Positions 1 to 6,981 of a stretch of DNA of 17,177 nt are shown in pieces. The translations under genes and the position numbers were made by a program. The notes below the pieces were generated by a model. That model was given only the letters and a program-made list of their open reading frames with translations. It made no database searches and was not told the origin of the DNA. The DNA is from JBAZOB01 sp041648895. GTDB taxonomy: Bacteria; Patescibacteriota; JAHJAL01. How positions within the stretch are numbered: the first letter of the stretch is position 1; each line of letters opens with the position of its first letter. The stretch covers positions 1 to 17,177 of the forward strand of contig JBAZOB010000026.1 in NCBI GenBank assembly GCA_041648895.1, read 5' to 3'.

Positions 1-241
1 GGGAGTAATTATTCATATTCACGATATTATTTTTCCCTTTGAATATCCGGAAGACTGGGTGATGAGTGGCCGGGCCTGGAACGAAGCCTACCTGCTGCGC
101 GCCTTTTTACAATTCAATCATGACTTTGAAATCATGATGTGGAATGACTATATTGGCCGCTTTTATCGCGAAGAATACATGGATAAAATACCCTCGTTTT
201 TTATTAATCCGGGGGGGAGTTTGTGGATTAAGAAAAATTAG
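1..241 (+). CDS. Class I SAM-dependent methyltransferase, C-terminal fragment
   Basis: The reading frame is open from base 2 to the TAG at 239-241, about 79 codons; the 5' part lies outside the window. The visible peptide runs from GVIIHIHDIIFPFEYPEDW, through RAWNEAYLLRAFLQF, to NPGGSLWIKK. This matches the C-terminal third of small Methyltransf_24-type class I methyltransferases as I know them, which often sit in surface polysaccharide loci. The SAM-binding glycine motif would be upstream and cannot be seen. The substrate is unknown. An internal GTG/ATG at 59-64 is not the true start, because the family-like sequence continues upstream of it. The stop overlaps the stop of the convergent membrane protein gene, leaving no room for a terminator between them. 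The family is fairly sure from the conserved tail; the function is not. Confidence 0.75.
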   Translation, partial: GVIIHIHDIIFPFEYPEDWVMSGRAWNEAYLLRAFLQFNHDFEIMMWNDYIGRFYREEYMDKIPSFFINPGGSLWIKKN

Positions 242-2448
242 GAATCAGGATTGATGGTAACCACCGTGTAATAAGGGTGACTATCCACTAGCAGACGGGG
301 ATCAGATGACAAAAGTAATGTTTTTTGTTGAGTGTTTTGAACGGCGACAGCATCCGGCGGCCAGGCGTAGGCGTCCCAGCGGAGGTTGAAATAGGGATAA
401 ATTATTTGATCGACTTGGTGGGTAGATAGAGCCTCATATATCGAATCGGCCAGCTGCTCCCCGGGCTGAATGTTGGCGATGGCTGACGGCCAGTGGGCTT
501 GGGCAATGGTTTGGTTTTTGTCAAAGCCGGTATTGTAGGACCGGATATTCAATTGGGCGGCAATGTAGTTGGCCAGAAAATCATTGTCTGTGGAGACAAA
601 ATAAACACGTTGGCCGGGTGAGATATTTTTTTTCAGATCAGCTATCACATCTTGATTAAATAATTGTAGTTGATCAAGATTACTGATGTATTTTTGATGT
701 AATAAGGATAGATTGGGTAATGATTCAATAATAATTATGGCTAAAATCAGATAAGCAATCGGGCGGGCGGAGCGTTGCCTGAAAAGATGAGTCAAATACA
801 GGGCGGCGGCGATAATCAAGCATAGTTTGAACAATAAAAGCCAGCGGTAAATAGCGCGCATATTATTCAAGCCGGGGATGGCAACATAGAGCCCGGCATA
901 AGGTAGATTAAAAGTAGTCTCAGCGGCGGGCATTAGATAATCATCAAAAGTCAAAGAGGCATGAGCAGCGGCCAGGCGAGTCGCGTGAATTTTGATGGCC
1001 GGTCCCCAGGAAATGATCAAGGCAATCAGACCGGCGGTCAATAATGCTTTGGTAGTGATGTTTTTTGATATTCGGCTGATTAAGAAAACGATTAACAGAA
1101 CAATTAGCGAAAAACCAAGATAAGAATAAAAAACGTTGCCGCCGTCACCCCAAAAAGAATAAGCGGTGGCGCTATCGGACCACTGGTAGCCAATATCCAC
1201 AAGAGAAGCCCACCAATAATTGTCACTAGGAACAAAAAAAGTGGCCCAATCGATTCCTTGGCCACGAAAAAAATCCAGGGGCATAACGCCATAGCCGGAA
1301 ATGGTGCCGGAATATAATTTATATGCCAACACCGCTAAAAGATTGGCAAAAATAAAGCTGAATAAAATTTTTAAAATAACGGTGGGTGAATATTTCTGCC
1401 AAATAATTTTGGTAATCAAGATGATGCCGGTGGCGAAGGCGGAGATGATAAATGAATAACCGTCCATAAAAAGAGCCAGGCCGCGGACCAGAATTAAAAT
1501 AATCAACCAGATTGCACTACAATAATTGATCGATGCCCCCTTCAGTCGCCCGATTATCATCAGATCGATTAGAATATAGGCTGGCAAACAGGCGAAGCCA
1601 TACATCAGATAATGATAACTGGATTGACCGAAGACAATGGGATTGGCGAGCCAGATGAAACCAAAAACTACGGCCAGATAGCGGTTAACCTTGAGTTTGA
1701 TCAATAATACGATGGTGCCAATAAAGGCGGCTAAAATAAAAATGATGCCGGTAATGCTATTGGCCAGGTAGGAATTAATAAAAAATATTTTGGCGATGAA
1801 GGTGCTGGTGTAGATAAAAGGCAGCCCCATTAAAAATGGGTGGCCATAGGGATAGCCGTAGTTTAAACAATAGCCACCGTGGAAAATACCTTGATTAAGC
1901 AAACAATCCGTGTTGGCGGCCATGAGATAATGCGCCGATAAATCGTTGAGATAGAGGCCGGGGATGAGGCCAAAGATAAATAAAGTGGCGATAAATAAAA
2001 ACGCGCCCAGAATAATGACCGGGTAATGTCGGGTGAAAAAATGGCGAAGAAAAGAGTGGTCTTCAATAAAGACGAATTTTTTATACAAAATGAAGCGACC
2101 AATAATAGTAAAGGTAATAGTGACAATAATGGAGATTAAATATGGCAAGCCGATACTGTCAGTAAAAAAACGGACAAACAGGATATTGATCAGGGCGAAG
2201 AGATGGAGAAAAGCAATAAATTTAAACGCCACCCAGGGCGAAGTTTTCTTTTGGCGAAAGGTGAGGTAGTTGTTGTATAAAAAACCGTAAATGATAATGA
2301 TAATCTGAATGATGGCGAAGGAATAAAGATAGTAAAGGTGCAGGTAATTGGTCAACAAATAGGTGCCGCCAGTATTGAGGGCAAAATTGACTATCCCGCC
2401 GGTACAAAAAATAAGAAATTGTTTAATATGACCATTGAGCTTAGACAT
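238..2448 (-). CDS. GtrA-domain / GT-C-like multi-membrane-spanning fusion protein
   Basis: About 736 aa. The first ~130 residues resemble a GtrA domain: four hydrophobic helices and the sequence FLYNNYLTFR after helix 2, as in proteins thought to move polyprenyl-linked sugars across the membrane. From about residue 140 to 570 there are many further hydrophobic helices, with LNDLSAHYLMA in the first large loop and GYPYGHPFLMGLP soon after. This layout suggests a GT-C glycosyltransferase or a related polytopic envelope enzyme. The last ~150 residues are mostly soluble. ATG at 2448 is preferred because GGAGAAGAAG lies just upstream at good spacing; a GTG at 2451 is the alternative. The start overlaps the TGA of the upstream methyltransferase, so translation is probably coupled. 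A role in moving or using lipid-linked sugar made by the adjacent GT2 enzyme is inferred. The GtrA part is fairly sure, the GT-C call less so. Confidence 0.75.
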   Translation of the reverse strand: MSKLNGHIKQFLIFCTGGIVNFALNTGGTYLLTNYLHLYYLYSFAIIQIIIIIYGFLYNNYLTFRQKKTSPWVAFKFIAFLHLFALINILFVRFFTDSIGLPYLISIIVTITFTIIGRFILYKKFVFIEDHSFLRHFFTRHYPVIILGAFLFIATLFIFGLIPGLYLNDLSAHYLMAANTDCLLNQGIFHGGYCLNYGYPYGHPFLMGLPFIYTSTFIAKIFFINSYLANSITGIIFILAAFIGTIVLLIKLKVNRYLAVVFGFIWLANPIVFGQSSYHYLMYGFACLPAYILIDLMIIGRLKGASINYCSAIWLIILILVRGLALFMDGYSFIISAFATGIILITKIIWQKYSPTVILKILFSFIFANLLAVLAYKLYSGTISGYGVMPLDFFRGQGIDWATFFVPSDNYWWASLVDIGYQWSDSATAYSFWGDGGNVFYSYLGFSLIVLLIVFLISRISKNITTKALLTAGLIALIISWGPAIKIHATRLAAAHASLTFDDYLMPAAETTFNLPYAGLYVAIPGLNNMRAIYRWLLLFKLCLIIAAALYLTHLFRQRSARPIAYLILAIIIIESLPNLSLLHQKYISNLDQLQLFNQDVIADLKKNISPGQRVYFVSTDNDFLANYIAAQLNIRSYNTGFDKNQTIAQAHWPSAIANIQPGEQLADSIYEALSTHQVDQIIYPYFNLRWDAYAWPPDAVAVQNTQQKTLLLSSDPRLLVDSHPYYTVVTINPDS

Positions 2449-3044
2449 CACTTCTTCTCCAGCAAAAATATGATCCAGGGCAAGGGTTTTTTTACTTGAA
2501 TGATATTGAATCTATCGCTAACCAGTTGTTTAAAACTACCCACATCCCAATGTTGGATATGCCCGGGAGTATTGCCCCAGTCTTTGACATAGTGTAGGCG
2601 ACATAGATTGAGCAGCCGCCACCAGGGCTCATGTGGGACACTGGCAATAACGTATTGCCGGGAAACGCGATGTAATTCCTGCAGAGCCGTGATGGGGTCA
2701 ACTAAATGTTCTAATACTTCTAAACAATAAATTAAATCAAAAGCCTTATTCATTCGCTTCATTTGATATATATTTTCCTGCATAACATGGAGACGGGGAT
2801 TACGGCTTTTGATTTTAGTAATCAGCTCGGCTTCATATTCGCTGGCTTCGAAATTGACATGGGATGGCAAAAAAGAGGCAATCCTTTGGGTGGAATAGCC
2901 TTCACCGCTACCTACTTCTAAACAGTTATTAAATTTTATTGATAAAGACAAAGCCGCCAGATCATGATAAAAATTGTCGATTAAAAAACCGCCAATACCA
3001 CCGGTTTGGTATTTTTGACCATAATCATATTTATGGTTTGTCAT
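2448..3044 (-). CDS. Class I SAM-dependent methyltransferase (Methyltransf_11 type)
   Basis: 198 aa. SAM-binding motif I is LEVGSGEGYS at about residues 42-51, followed by an acidic strand-2 end (FEASEYEAEL) and the post-motif FDLIYCLEVLEHLVDP near residues 102-117, which is typical of Methyltransf_11/25 enzymes. The C-terminal part, HIQHWDVGSFKQLV, also recurs in envelope-locus methyltransferases. The acceptor cannot be read from sequence; a sugar or lipid-linked sugar is likely from context. The ATG lies 14 nt inside the upstream GT2 gene and the TGA overlaps the downstream GtrA/GT-C start, so the three genes form one transcriptional unit. Confidence 0.85.
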   Translation of the reverse strand: MTNHKYDYGQKYQTGGIGGFLIDNFYHDLAALSLSIKFNNCLEVGSGEGYSTQRIASFLPSHVNFEASEYEAELITKIKSRNPRLHVMQENIYQMKRMNKAFDLIYCLEVLEHLVDPITALQELHRVSRQYVIASVPHEPWWRLLNLCRLHYVKDWGNTPGHIQHWDVGSFKQLVSDRFNIIQVKKPLPWIIFLLEKK

Positions 3045-3975
3045 ACTTATCTTTTTTGATTTGACTTAGAATTTCTTCGGTCAGTCGATTTTGTTTTTGA
3101 AAAAGAATGCCGACAATGCTCAGGCCGAACATTTGGATACCAATGACAATAAACATGGCGCCGGCAATCAATGATTGAATATGGCCCTCTCCGGCGGCAT
3201 GAAAATAATAGTAAAGAAAGCGGATCATGGGAAAGAGACCAATCAGACAGAAAATAGAGCCAATAAAACTGAAAGTTTTCAGGGGTTCATAAAAAATGTA
3301 AACTCGAATGAGATTGGCGGTGGATTTGTAGACATGTTCGAAGATATTGCCAAATAAGCGACTGGGGCGGGTGGGCGGGTTGGTGGCGATGGGGACGGAA
3401 ATTATTTTGATACGTTTTTGGCCAGCTTGAATAATAGTATCCAAAACATAACTAAAATCAGAAGTGACATTAATATTAATTAAGGCGGAACGGGAATAGG
3501 CGCGAAAGCCGGAAACGGCGTCGGATATGTCTATTCCAGCTAGATAGGCAACAGTGCGACTGCCGATTTTTTGTAATATTTTTTTTAACCAAGAGAAATG
3601 TTGAATTTGATCAGTTTGGCGGTCGCCAATGACAATCTGAGCTTGCTTATTGATTATCGGCGCAACTAACTTTTCGATATCGGCCGAATGATACTGGTTG
3701 TCGCCATCAGTATTGACCACAATATCGGCTCCTTGACTGAGCGCATGATCAATGCCCGCTTGGAAAGCGCGCCCCAAACCATGATTAAAATTAAGGGGAA
3801 TAATATGGTCAACGTGAAGTTTTTTGGCTACGACCACAGTTTCATCGGTCGATCCATCATCAATAACCATAGTTTCTATTTTATCTATACCAGGAATGCG
3901 GGCGGGGATATCGGCCAATACCAATGGCAAAGTGCCAGCTTCATTGTAACAAGGGATTTGAATAATCAGTTTCAT
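3031..3975 (-). CDS. GT2 family glycosyltransferase, polyprenyl-phosphate sugar transferase type
   Basis: 314 aa. The N-terminal GT-A fold shows IPCYNEAGTLP at residues 7-17, VIDDGSTDET near 37-46 and the metal-binding NTDGDNQY near 88-95, as in dolichol/undecaprenyl-phosphate mannosyl- or glucosyltransferases. VSGFRAYSR follows near 160. Two C-terminal transmembrane helices (about residues 235-257 and 268-290) and a lysine-rich tail complete the usual architecture. The expected reaction is transfer of a sugar from a nucleotide donor to a polyprenyl phosphate on the cytoplasmic face; sugar identity is not readable. GtrA proteins commonly accompany such enzymes, and here a GtrA domain is encoded two genes downstream. 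The stop overlaps the methyltransferase start by 14 nt. The gap from the GT4 stop to this gene's start region is only 28 nt. Confidence 0.88.
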   Translation of the reverse strand: MKLIIQIPCYNEAGTLPLVLADIPARIPGIDKIETMVIDDGSTDETVVVAKKLHVDHIIPLNFNHGLGRAFQAGIDHALSQGADIVVNTDGDNQYHSADIEKLVAPIINKQAQIVIGDRQTDQIQHFSWLKKILQKIGSRTVAYLAGIDISDAVSGFRAYSRSALININVTSDFSYVLDTIIQAGQKRIKIISVPIATNPPTRPSRLFGNIFEHVYKSTANLIRVYIFYEPLKTFSFIGSIFCLIGLFPMIRFLYYYFHAAGEGHIQSLIAGAMFIVIGIQMFGLSIVGILFQKQNRLTEEILSQIKKDKYDKP

Positions 3976-4003
3976 GGTTATATTTTAACACTGATTTTTA
4001 TCA

Positions 4004-5119
4004 CTATACATTTAGAATCCCACTAATTACTTTCAAGTGGGAAGCGGCTATTTTTTTATGGTAAAATTTCTGCTCAAATGATTGCTTGGCACCATGACTT
4101 AATTTATTTAATAGGGATGGCTGAGCAAAAAGGTGCCGAATTTGTTGGGCCAGTAAATCTGGGGCGTCGGGTGGTACTAACAGGCCATCTTTTTGGTGAG
4201 TAATGTATTCACCTAAGCTGCCGACTTGGGTGGCAATAACTGGCTTGCCGTAATAAAAAGCCAGGGGGATGGTCTGGGTGCCAGTGGCATCGTGATAGGG
4301 TAAAATAATACCGTGGCAGTTTTGAATAAGTTCGGCTAACTCGGCGTCAGGCAAATATCGATTAATTCGAGTAATATTGGCTGGCAAAGGACCAATATTA
4401 GGATAAATTTCTTGGATATCACCTTGGCCGGCCAGACAACAGGTAATTTTAGTATCTTCTAATTCGCGCATGGCTTGAATAAGAGTGTCTAGCCCTTTAT
4501 AGGCTTCAATGCGGCCGAAAAATAATAGATCGAATTGAGCTGGTCGTTTTTTTAAGGGAAAGACGAGATTATTTAATAGACCTAAATATATTACTTTGAT
4601 TTGGCGAGGGGGGTAATGATGCCAATGCCGATCAATCATTTCCTGACGTAATTTTTTAGCGGCAACGATAATTTTTTTGACTATTTTATTGATTACCCAG
4701 TATTCAAATTGAATAACGGCGCGGTCAAATTTTTTTAGGCCGGAATGCAAGAAAGGGTCATGCAGATAATATATTTGTGGTTTATAGAAAAATAAGAGGC
4801 TAATAATAATATTGACGGGGTGCGGGGTGAGAAAGTAAATAACATCAGCGCGACATTTGATAATATAGGTGACCAGGCGCCAATAGGTAAGGGGATTAAA
4901 AAAAGTCAAAATTTGATAGCGCAAAAATGGGACGGCTAAAAAATTTTGACTGGTTTTGATTTGTGCGGAACGAATATTACTGTTGGAAAGAATATGAGTC
5001 CGAAGATGGGGGGCCAAATAATTGGCCACGGTGATGAAATTATCGCCCATCGCACCATTGGTCATGAGACCGACCAATAGAACATTTATTTTTTCTTGCG
5101 GATTTTTTGCTGTCGCCAT
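4004..5119 (-). CDS. GT4 family glycosyltransferase
   Basis: 371 aa with the two-lobed GT-B pattern. The N-terminal lobe begins INVLLVGLMTNGAMGDN near residue 11. The C-terminal lobe has LLFFGRIEAYKGLDTLIQAM around 190-210, LAGQGD, and HDATGTQTIPLAFYYGKPV then ATQVGSLGEYI. That last block is the nucleotide-sugar-binding region of GT4 enzymes, but the usual EX7E glutamates are replaced: the GTQT segment resembles the ATQSG variant of some GT4 branches. The expected role is cytoplasmic addition of a sugar to a lipid-linked glycan. The ATG at 5119 is the only Met before the first Rossmann strand and lies 34 nt inside trmD, so the start is fairly constrained although no clear ribosome binding site is visible. 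The final codons sit 28 nt before the GT2 gene. Confidence 0.87.
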   Translation of the reverse strand: MATAKNPQEKINVLLVGLMTNGAMGDNFITVANYLAPHLRTHILSNSNIRSAQIKTSQNFLAVPFLRYQILTFFNPLTYWRLVTYIIKCRADVIYFLTPHPVNIIISLLFFYKPQIYYLHDPFLHSGLKKFDRAVIQFEYWVINKIVKKIIVAAKKLRQEMIDRHWHHYPPRQIKVIYLGLLNNLVFPLKKRPAQFDLLFFGRIEAYKGLDTLIQAMRELEDTKITCCLAGQGDIQEIYPNIGPLPANITRINRYLPDAELAELIQNCHGIILPYHDATGTQTIPLAFYYGKPVIATQVGSLGEYITHQKDGLLVPPDAPDLLAQQIRHLFAQPSLLNKLSHGAKQSFEQKFYHKKIAASHLKVISGILNV

Positions 5120-5805
5120 TGTTGTATTTTTTGATGATCACCGGACAAAAGCACTGATGGAACTGACCAACCTTGGTACTCGGCCGGTTTAGTATAGTGG
5201 GGATATTCCAGTAATTTCGGCGGGCGGCCTCTTTTCCCCTGGTGGAGAGAGAAAGATTCATTTTGATGCGACTCGGTTTTAATCACTCCCGGCATCAGGC
5301 GGCTAACGGCATCGACAATAGCCATGGCGGGAATTTCGCCGCCGGTTAAAACAAAATCGCCGAGGGAAATTTCTTCATCGACCAAATGTTCACGGATGCG
5401 TTGATCGAATCCTTCATAATGCCCACAGATTAATACGAGTTGATCAAATTTAGTTAATTGTCTGGCTTTGGTTTGACTGAATGTTTTTCCTTGGGGGGTG
5501 AGGAGGATGGTTTTGACTTTTTGGTGAGGGGGTCCTGGATGGCCGGAGCGCTTGTCCCTCGCTTCCGGTCCGGGATGACAGGTTATTTTGTTGAGACATC
5601 GATCCATCACATCCACTTTCAACACCATGCCCGCTCCCCCGCCGTAGGGCGTATCATCAACGGTTTTATGTTTGTCGGTAGCCCAGTCACGAAGATTATG
5701 CAGATTAATAGAGATTAATTTATCTTTTTGGGCGCGTTTAATAATGCTGGTGTTAAAAATACCGGCAAAAGCGTCAGGGAACAAAGTTATGATGTCAAAC
5801 TGCAT
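5086..5805 (-). CDS. trmD: tRNA (guanine37-N1)-methyltransferase TrmD, with a palindromic-repeat-encoded insertion
   Basis: 239 aa, close to the usual length. TrmD makes m1G37 next to the anticodon and prevents frameshifting. Diagnostic segments are FDIITLFPDAF at 3-13, KTVDDTPYGGGAGM at 47-60, TPQG at 103-106, the knot segment GHYEGFDQRI at 128-137, SLGDFVLTGGEIPAM at 147-161, and EYPHYTKP near the C-terminus. Two features are odd. Residues 76-92 (CHPGPEARDKRSGHPGP) are encoded by a block related to the intergenic repeat at 5850-5965 and fall where E. coli TrmD has a variable loop. About nine basic residues (HQGKRGRPPK) are inserted after NESFSL, next to the catalytic loop. The residue matching the catalytic Asp169 of E. 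coli/Haemophilus appears as Glu in NESF, a conservative change. The 3' end overlaps the GT4 gene by 34 nt. The identity is secure. Confidence 0.96.
   Translation of the reverse strand: MQFDIITLFPDAFAGIFNTSIIKRAQKDKLISINLHNLRDWATDKHKTVDDTPYGGGAGMVLKVDVMDRCLNKITCHPGPEARDKRSGHPGPPHQKVKTILLTPQGKTFSQTKARQLTKFDQLVLICGHYEGFDQRIREHLVDEEISLGDFVLTGGEIPAMAIVDAVSRLMPGVIKTESHQNESFSLHQGKRGRPPKLLEYPHYTKPAEYQGWSVPSVLLSGDHQKIQQWRQQKIRKKK
5531..5580 (-). repeat. Palindromic repeat copy inside trmD
   Basis: Read on the minus strand this ~50-bp block starts TGTCATCCCGGACCGGAAGC and continues to AGCGCTCCGGCCATCC. The intergenic element ending at 5965 has the same start with one extra C, and the same AGCGCTCCGG core. 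The inner arms CCGGAGCG (5543-5550) and CGCTTCCGG (5560-5568) can pair with one bulge. It begins exactly on a codon boundary and keeps the trmD frame open. The relation between the two copies is seen directly; insertion into an ancestral trmD is inferred. Confidence 0.75.
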
Positions 5806-5847
5806 TTATAAATGGATAATTAATGAGTTGTGCTAATTAGTTATTTC

Positions 5848-5970
5848 CCTGTCATCCCCGCCTTGAGCGGGGATCTCATAATTAAGATTATTATAAACGC
5901 CTTATTGATGAGATCCCCGATAACCGGAGCGCTCCGCTATGCTCCGCTTCCGGTCGGGGATGACATTAGG
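5848..5970. repeat. Composite nested inverted repeat between rluB and trmD
   Basis: The outer arms are perfect over 11 bp: TGTCATCCCCG at 5850-5860 and CGGGGATGACA at 5955-5965. Nested arms are perfect over 12 bp: CGGGGATCTCAT at 5868-5879 and ATGAGATCCCCG at 5908-5919. A third part, 5924-5953, carries CCGGAGCGCTCC and GCTCCGCTTCCGG and is shared with the block inside trmD. The layout suggests at least two related units inserted side by side. It could fold in RNA upstream of the trmD start, but no T-run follows, so I do not call it a terminator. Confidence 0.8.
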
Positions 5971-6009
5971 GAGATGGTTAATTAGTAAAACTCATAAATT
6001 ATTCATTAT

Positions 6010-6717
6010 TCATTTTTTAGTTGTAATTTCGCTTTTGTTTATTATTTTATATTCCCCCTTCTTCATATTGCCAAGTTTAAGATTACCGAACCGGACGCGA
6101 ACGAGCTTGGTGACTTTCAGGCCGACGTTATGGCACATGCGGTAGATTTGATGGTGCTTGCCCTCGCGGATGGTGATGTTGAAAGTTATCTTGGTGCGAT
6201 CTTGTTTGACTTTGGTAACCAGGGCTGGTTTGGTTAGATAGCCGGTGATCAAGACGCCTTTGGCCAATTTTTTGATGGCTTTATCTAATTGAAAGTCATC
6301 GAAACGTGGTTCTGAAATAACAAAATACTCTTTCTCAACGTGGTGCTTGGGGTGGATGAGGTAATTAGTGAGCTCACCATCGTTGGTGAGCAGGATCAAA
6401 CCCTCGGTATTTTTATCTAGGCGGCCGACTGGATAAACCGGGGGAACGGCCGGCACAAGGTCAATCACTTTTTTGGGTGCGTTGTTATCTCGTCGGGTGG
6501 CGACGTAGCCGGCCGGTTTATGGAGAAGATAATAGACTTTTTTTTGAGCATTGATAATTTTTTTACGAAAACGGACCTCATCTTGGTCCGGATCGATTTT
6601 AACACCCATTTTATCGACCACTCGCCCATTAACACGCACCAAGCCCTCGAGAATATATTCCTCGGCTTGACGGCGAGAGGCAATGCCGCACTGGGAAAGG
6701 TATTTTTGCAATCTCAT
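6010..6717 (-). CDS. RsuA/RluB-family 23S/16S rRNA pseudouridine synthase
   Basis: About 235 aa from the preferred start. The first ~60 residues are an S4 RNA-binding domain (MRLQKYLSQCGIASRRQAEE, then VRVNGR). The catalytic domain has LLHKPAGYVATRRD, then YPVGRLDKNTEGLILLTNDG with the catalytic Asp in GRLD, and ends with the REGKHHQIYRM motif typical of RluB/RluE/RsuA enzymes. It converts specific rRNA uridines to pseudouridine; the exact site (RluB, RluE or RsuA type) cannot be assigned. An upstream ATG at 6726 would add three residues, but family members usually begin at MRLQKYL, so 6717 is chosen; neither has a clear ribosome binding site. The coding region lies 204 bp upstream of trmD in the direction of transcription, separated from it by the nested repeat. 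Confidence 0.92.
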   Translation of the reverse strand: MRLQKYLSQCGIASRRQAEEYILEGLVRVNGRVVDKMGVKIDPDQDEVRFRKKIINAQKKVYYLLHKPAGYVATRRDNNAPKKVIDLVPAVPPVYPVGRLDKNTEGLILLTNDGELTNYLIHPKHHVEKEYFVISEPRFDDFQLDKAIKKLAKGVLITGYLTKPALVTKVKQDRTKITFNITIREGKHHQIYRMCHNVGLKVTKLVRVRFGNLKLGNMKKGEYKIINKSEITTKK

Positions 6718-6739
6718 TTGAACCATGTGGGGTCTATTA

Positions 6740-6768
6740 TTGACTTTATCAAATTATTTATGTATAAT
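6740..6768 (+). promoter_or_regulatory. Strong sigma70-like promoter
   Basis: TTGACT at 6740-6745 and a perfect TATAAT at 6763-6768 are separated by 17 bp, a near-ideal spacing. It points rightward, away from rluB, into a stretch with no long ORF. The predicted transcription start is near 6775. It is one of the two best promoter matches in the window, so an RNA product is likely. Confidence 0.75.
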
Positions 6769-6822
6769 GTTATGATATTAGGAAAGATACACCTAGTATC
6801 AACCCTAAAAGGAGGGTCAATC

Positions 6823-6914
6823 TGGTACTTGAGAAATCATAAAAAGTATCAAAAAACAAAAACAAAATTTTCATAAAAAAACGAAAATAAAAAACAAAAA
6901 AATCTCAAGTACCA
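6823..6914. repeat. 12-bp inverted repeat enclosing an A-rich 68-nt loop
   Basis: The arms at 6823-6834 and 6903-6914 are perfectly complementary. The enclosed 6835-6902 is dominated by A with few C and almost no G, unlike the surrounding genes. Neither arm is followed by a T-run, so it is not a simple terminator. Confidence 0.8.
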
Positions 6915-6938
6915 ATCCATTTTTAAGGAGAAAATAAA

Positions 6939-6959
6939 ATGTGTGATATTGTCGCTTAG
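6939..6959 (+). CDS. Tiny six-codon ORF with a strong ribosome binding site
   Basis: AAGGAG at 6925-6930 is followed after 8 nt by ATG at 6939, then TGT GAT ATT GTC GCT and TAG at 6957-6959, giving the peptide MCDIVA. This is one of the clearest ribosome binding sites in the window, yet the frame closes at once. It may be a leader peptide inside the candidate RNA. The start also resembles that of GlmS (MCGIVGYIG), with GGC-GTA-AAA following the stop, so it may be the remnant of a deleted glmS. Both ideas are inference; nothing else of GlmS is visible. Confidence 0.35.
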   Translation: MCDIVA

Positions 6960-6981
6960 GGCGTAAAAATAAATACAAAAT

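Noticed and set aside
6520..6876. Plus-strand frame across the rluB start and the promoter region
   Set aside because: Half of it is antisense to the S4 domain of a secure gene, and it crosses the strong promoter; no family resemblance.
6775..6938. glmS ribozyme or another known riboswitch upstream of the MCDIVA frame
   Set aside because: I see none of the conserved core of the glmS ribozyme or of common riboswitches; the stems present do not match those layouts.
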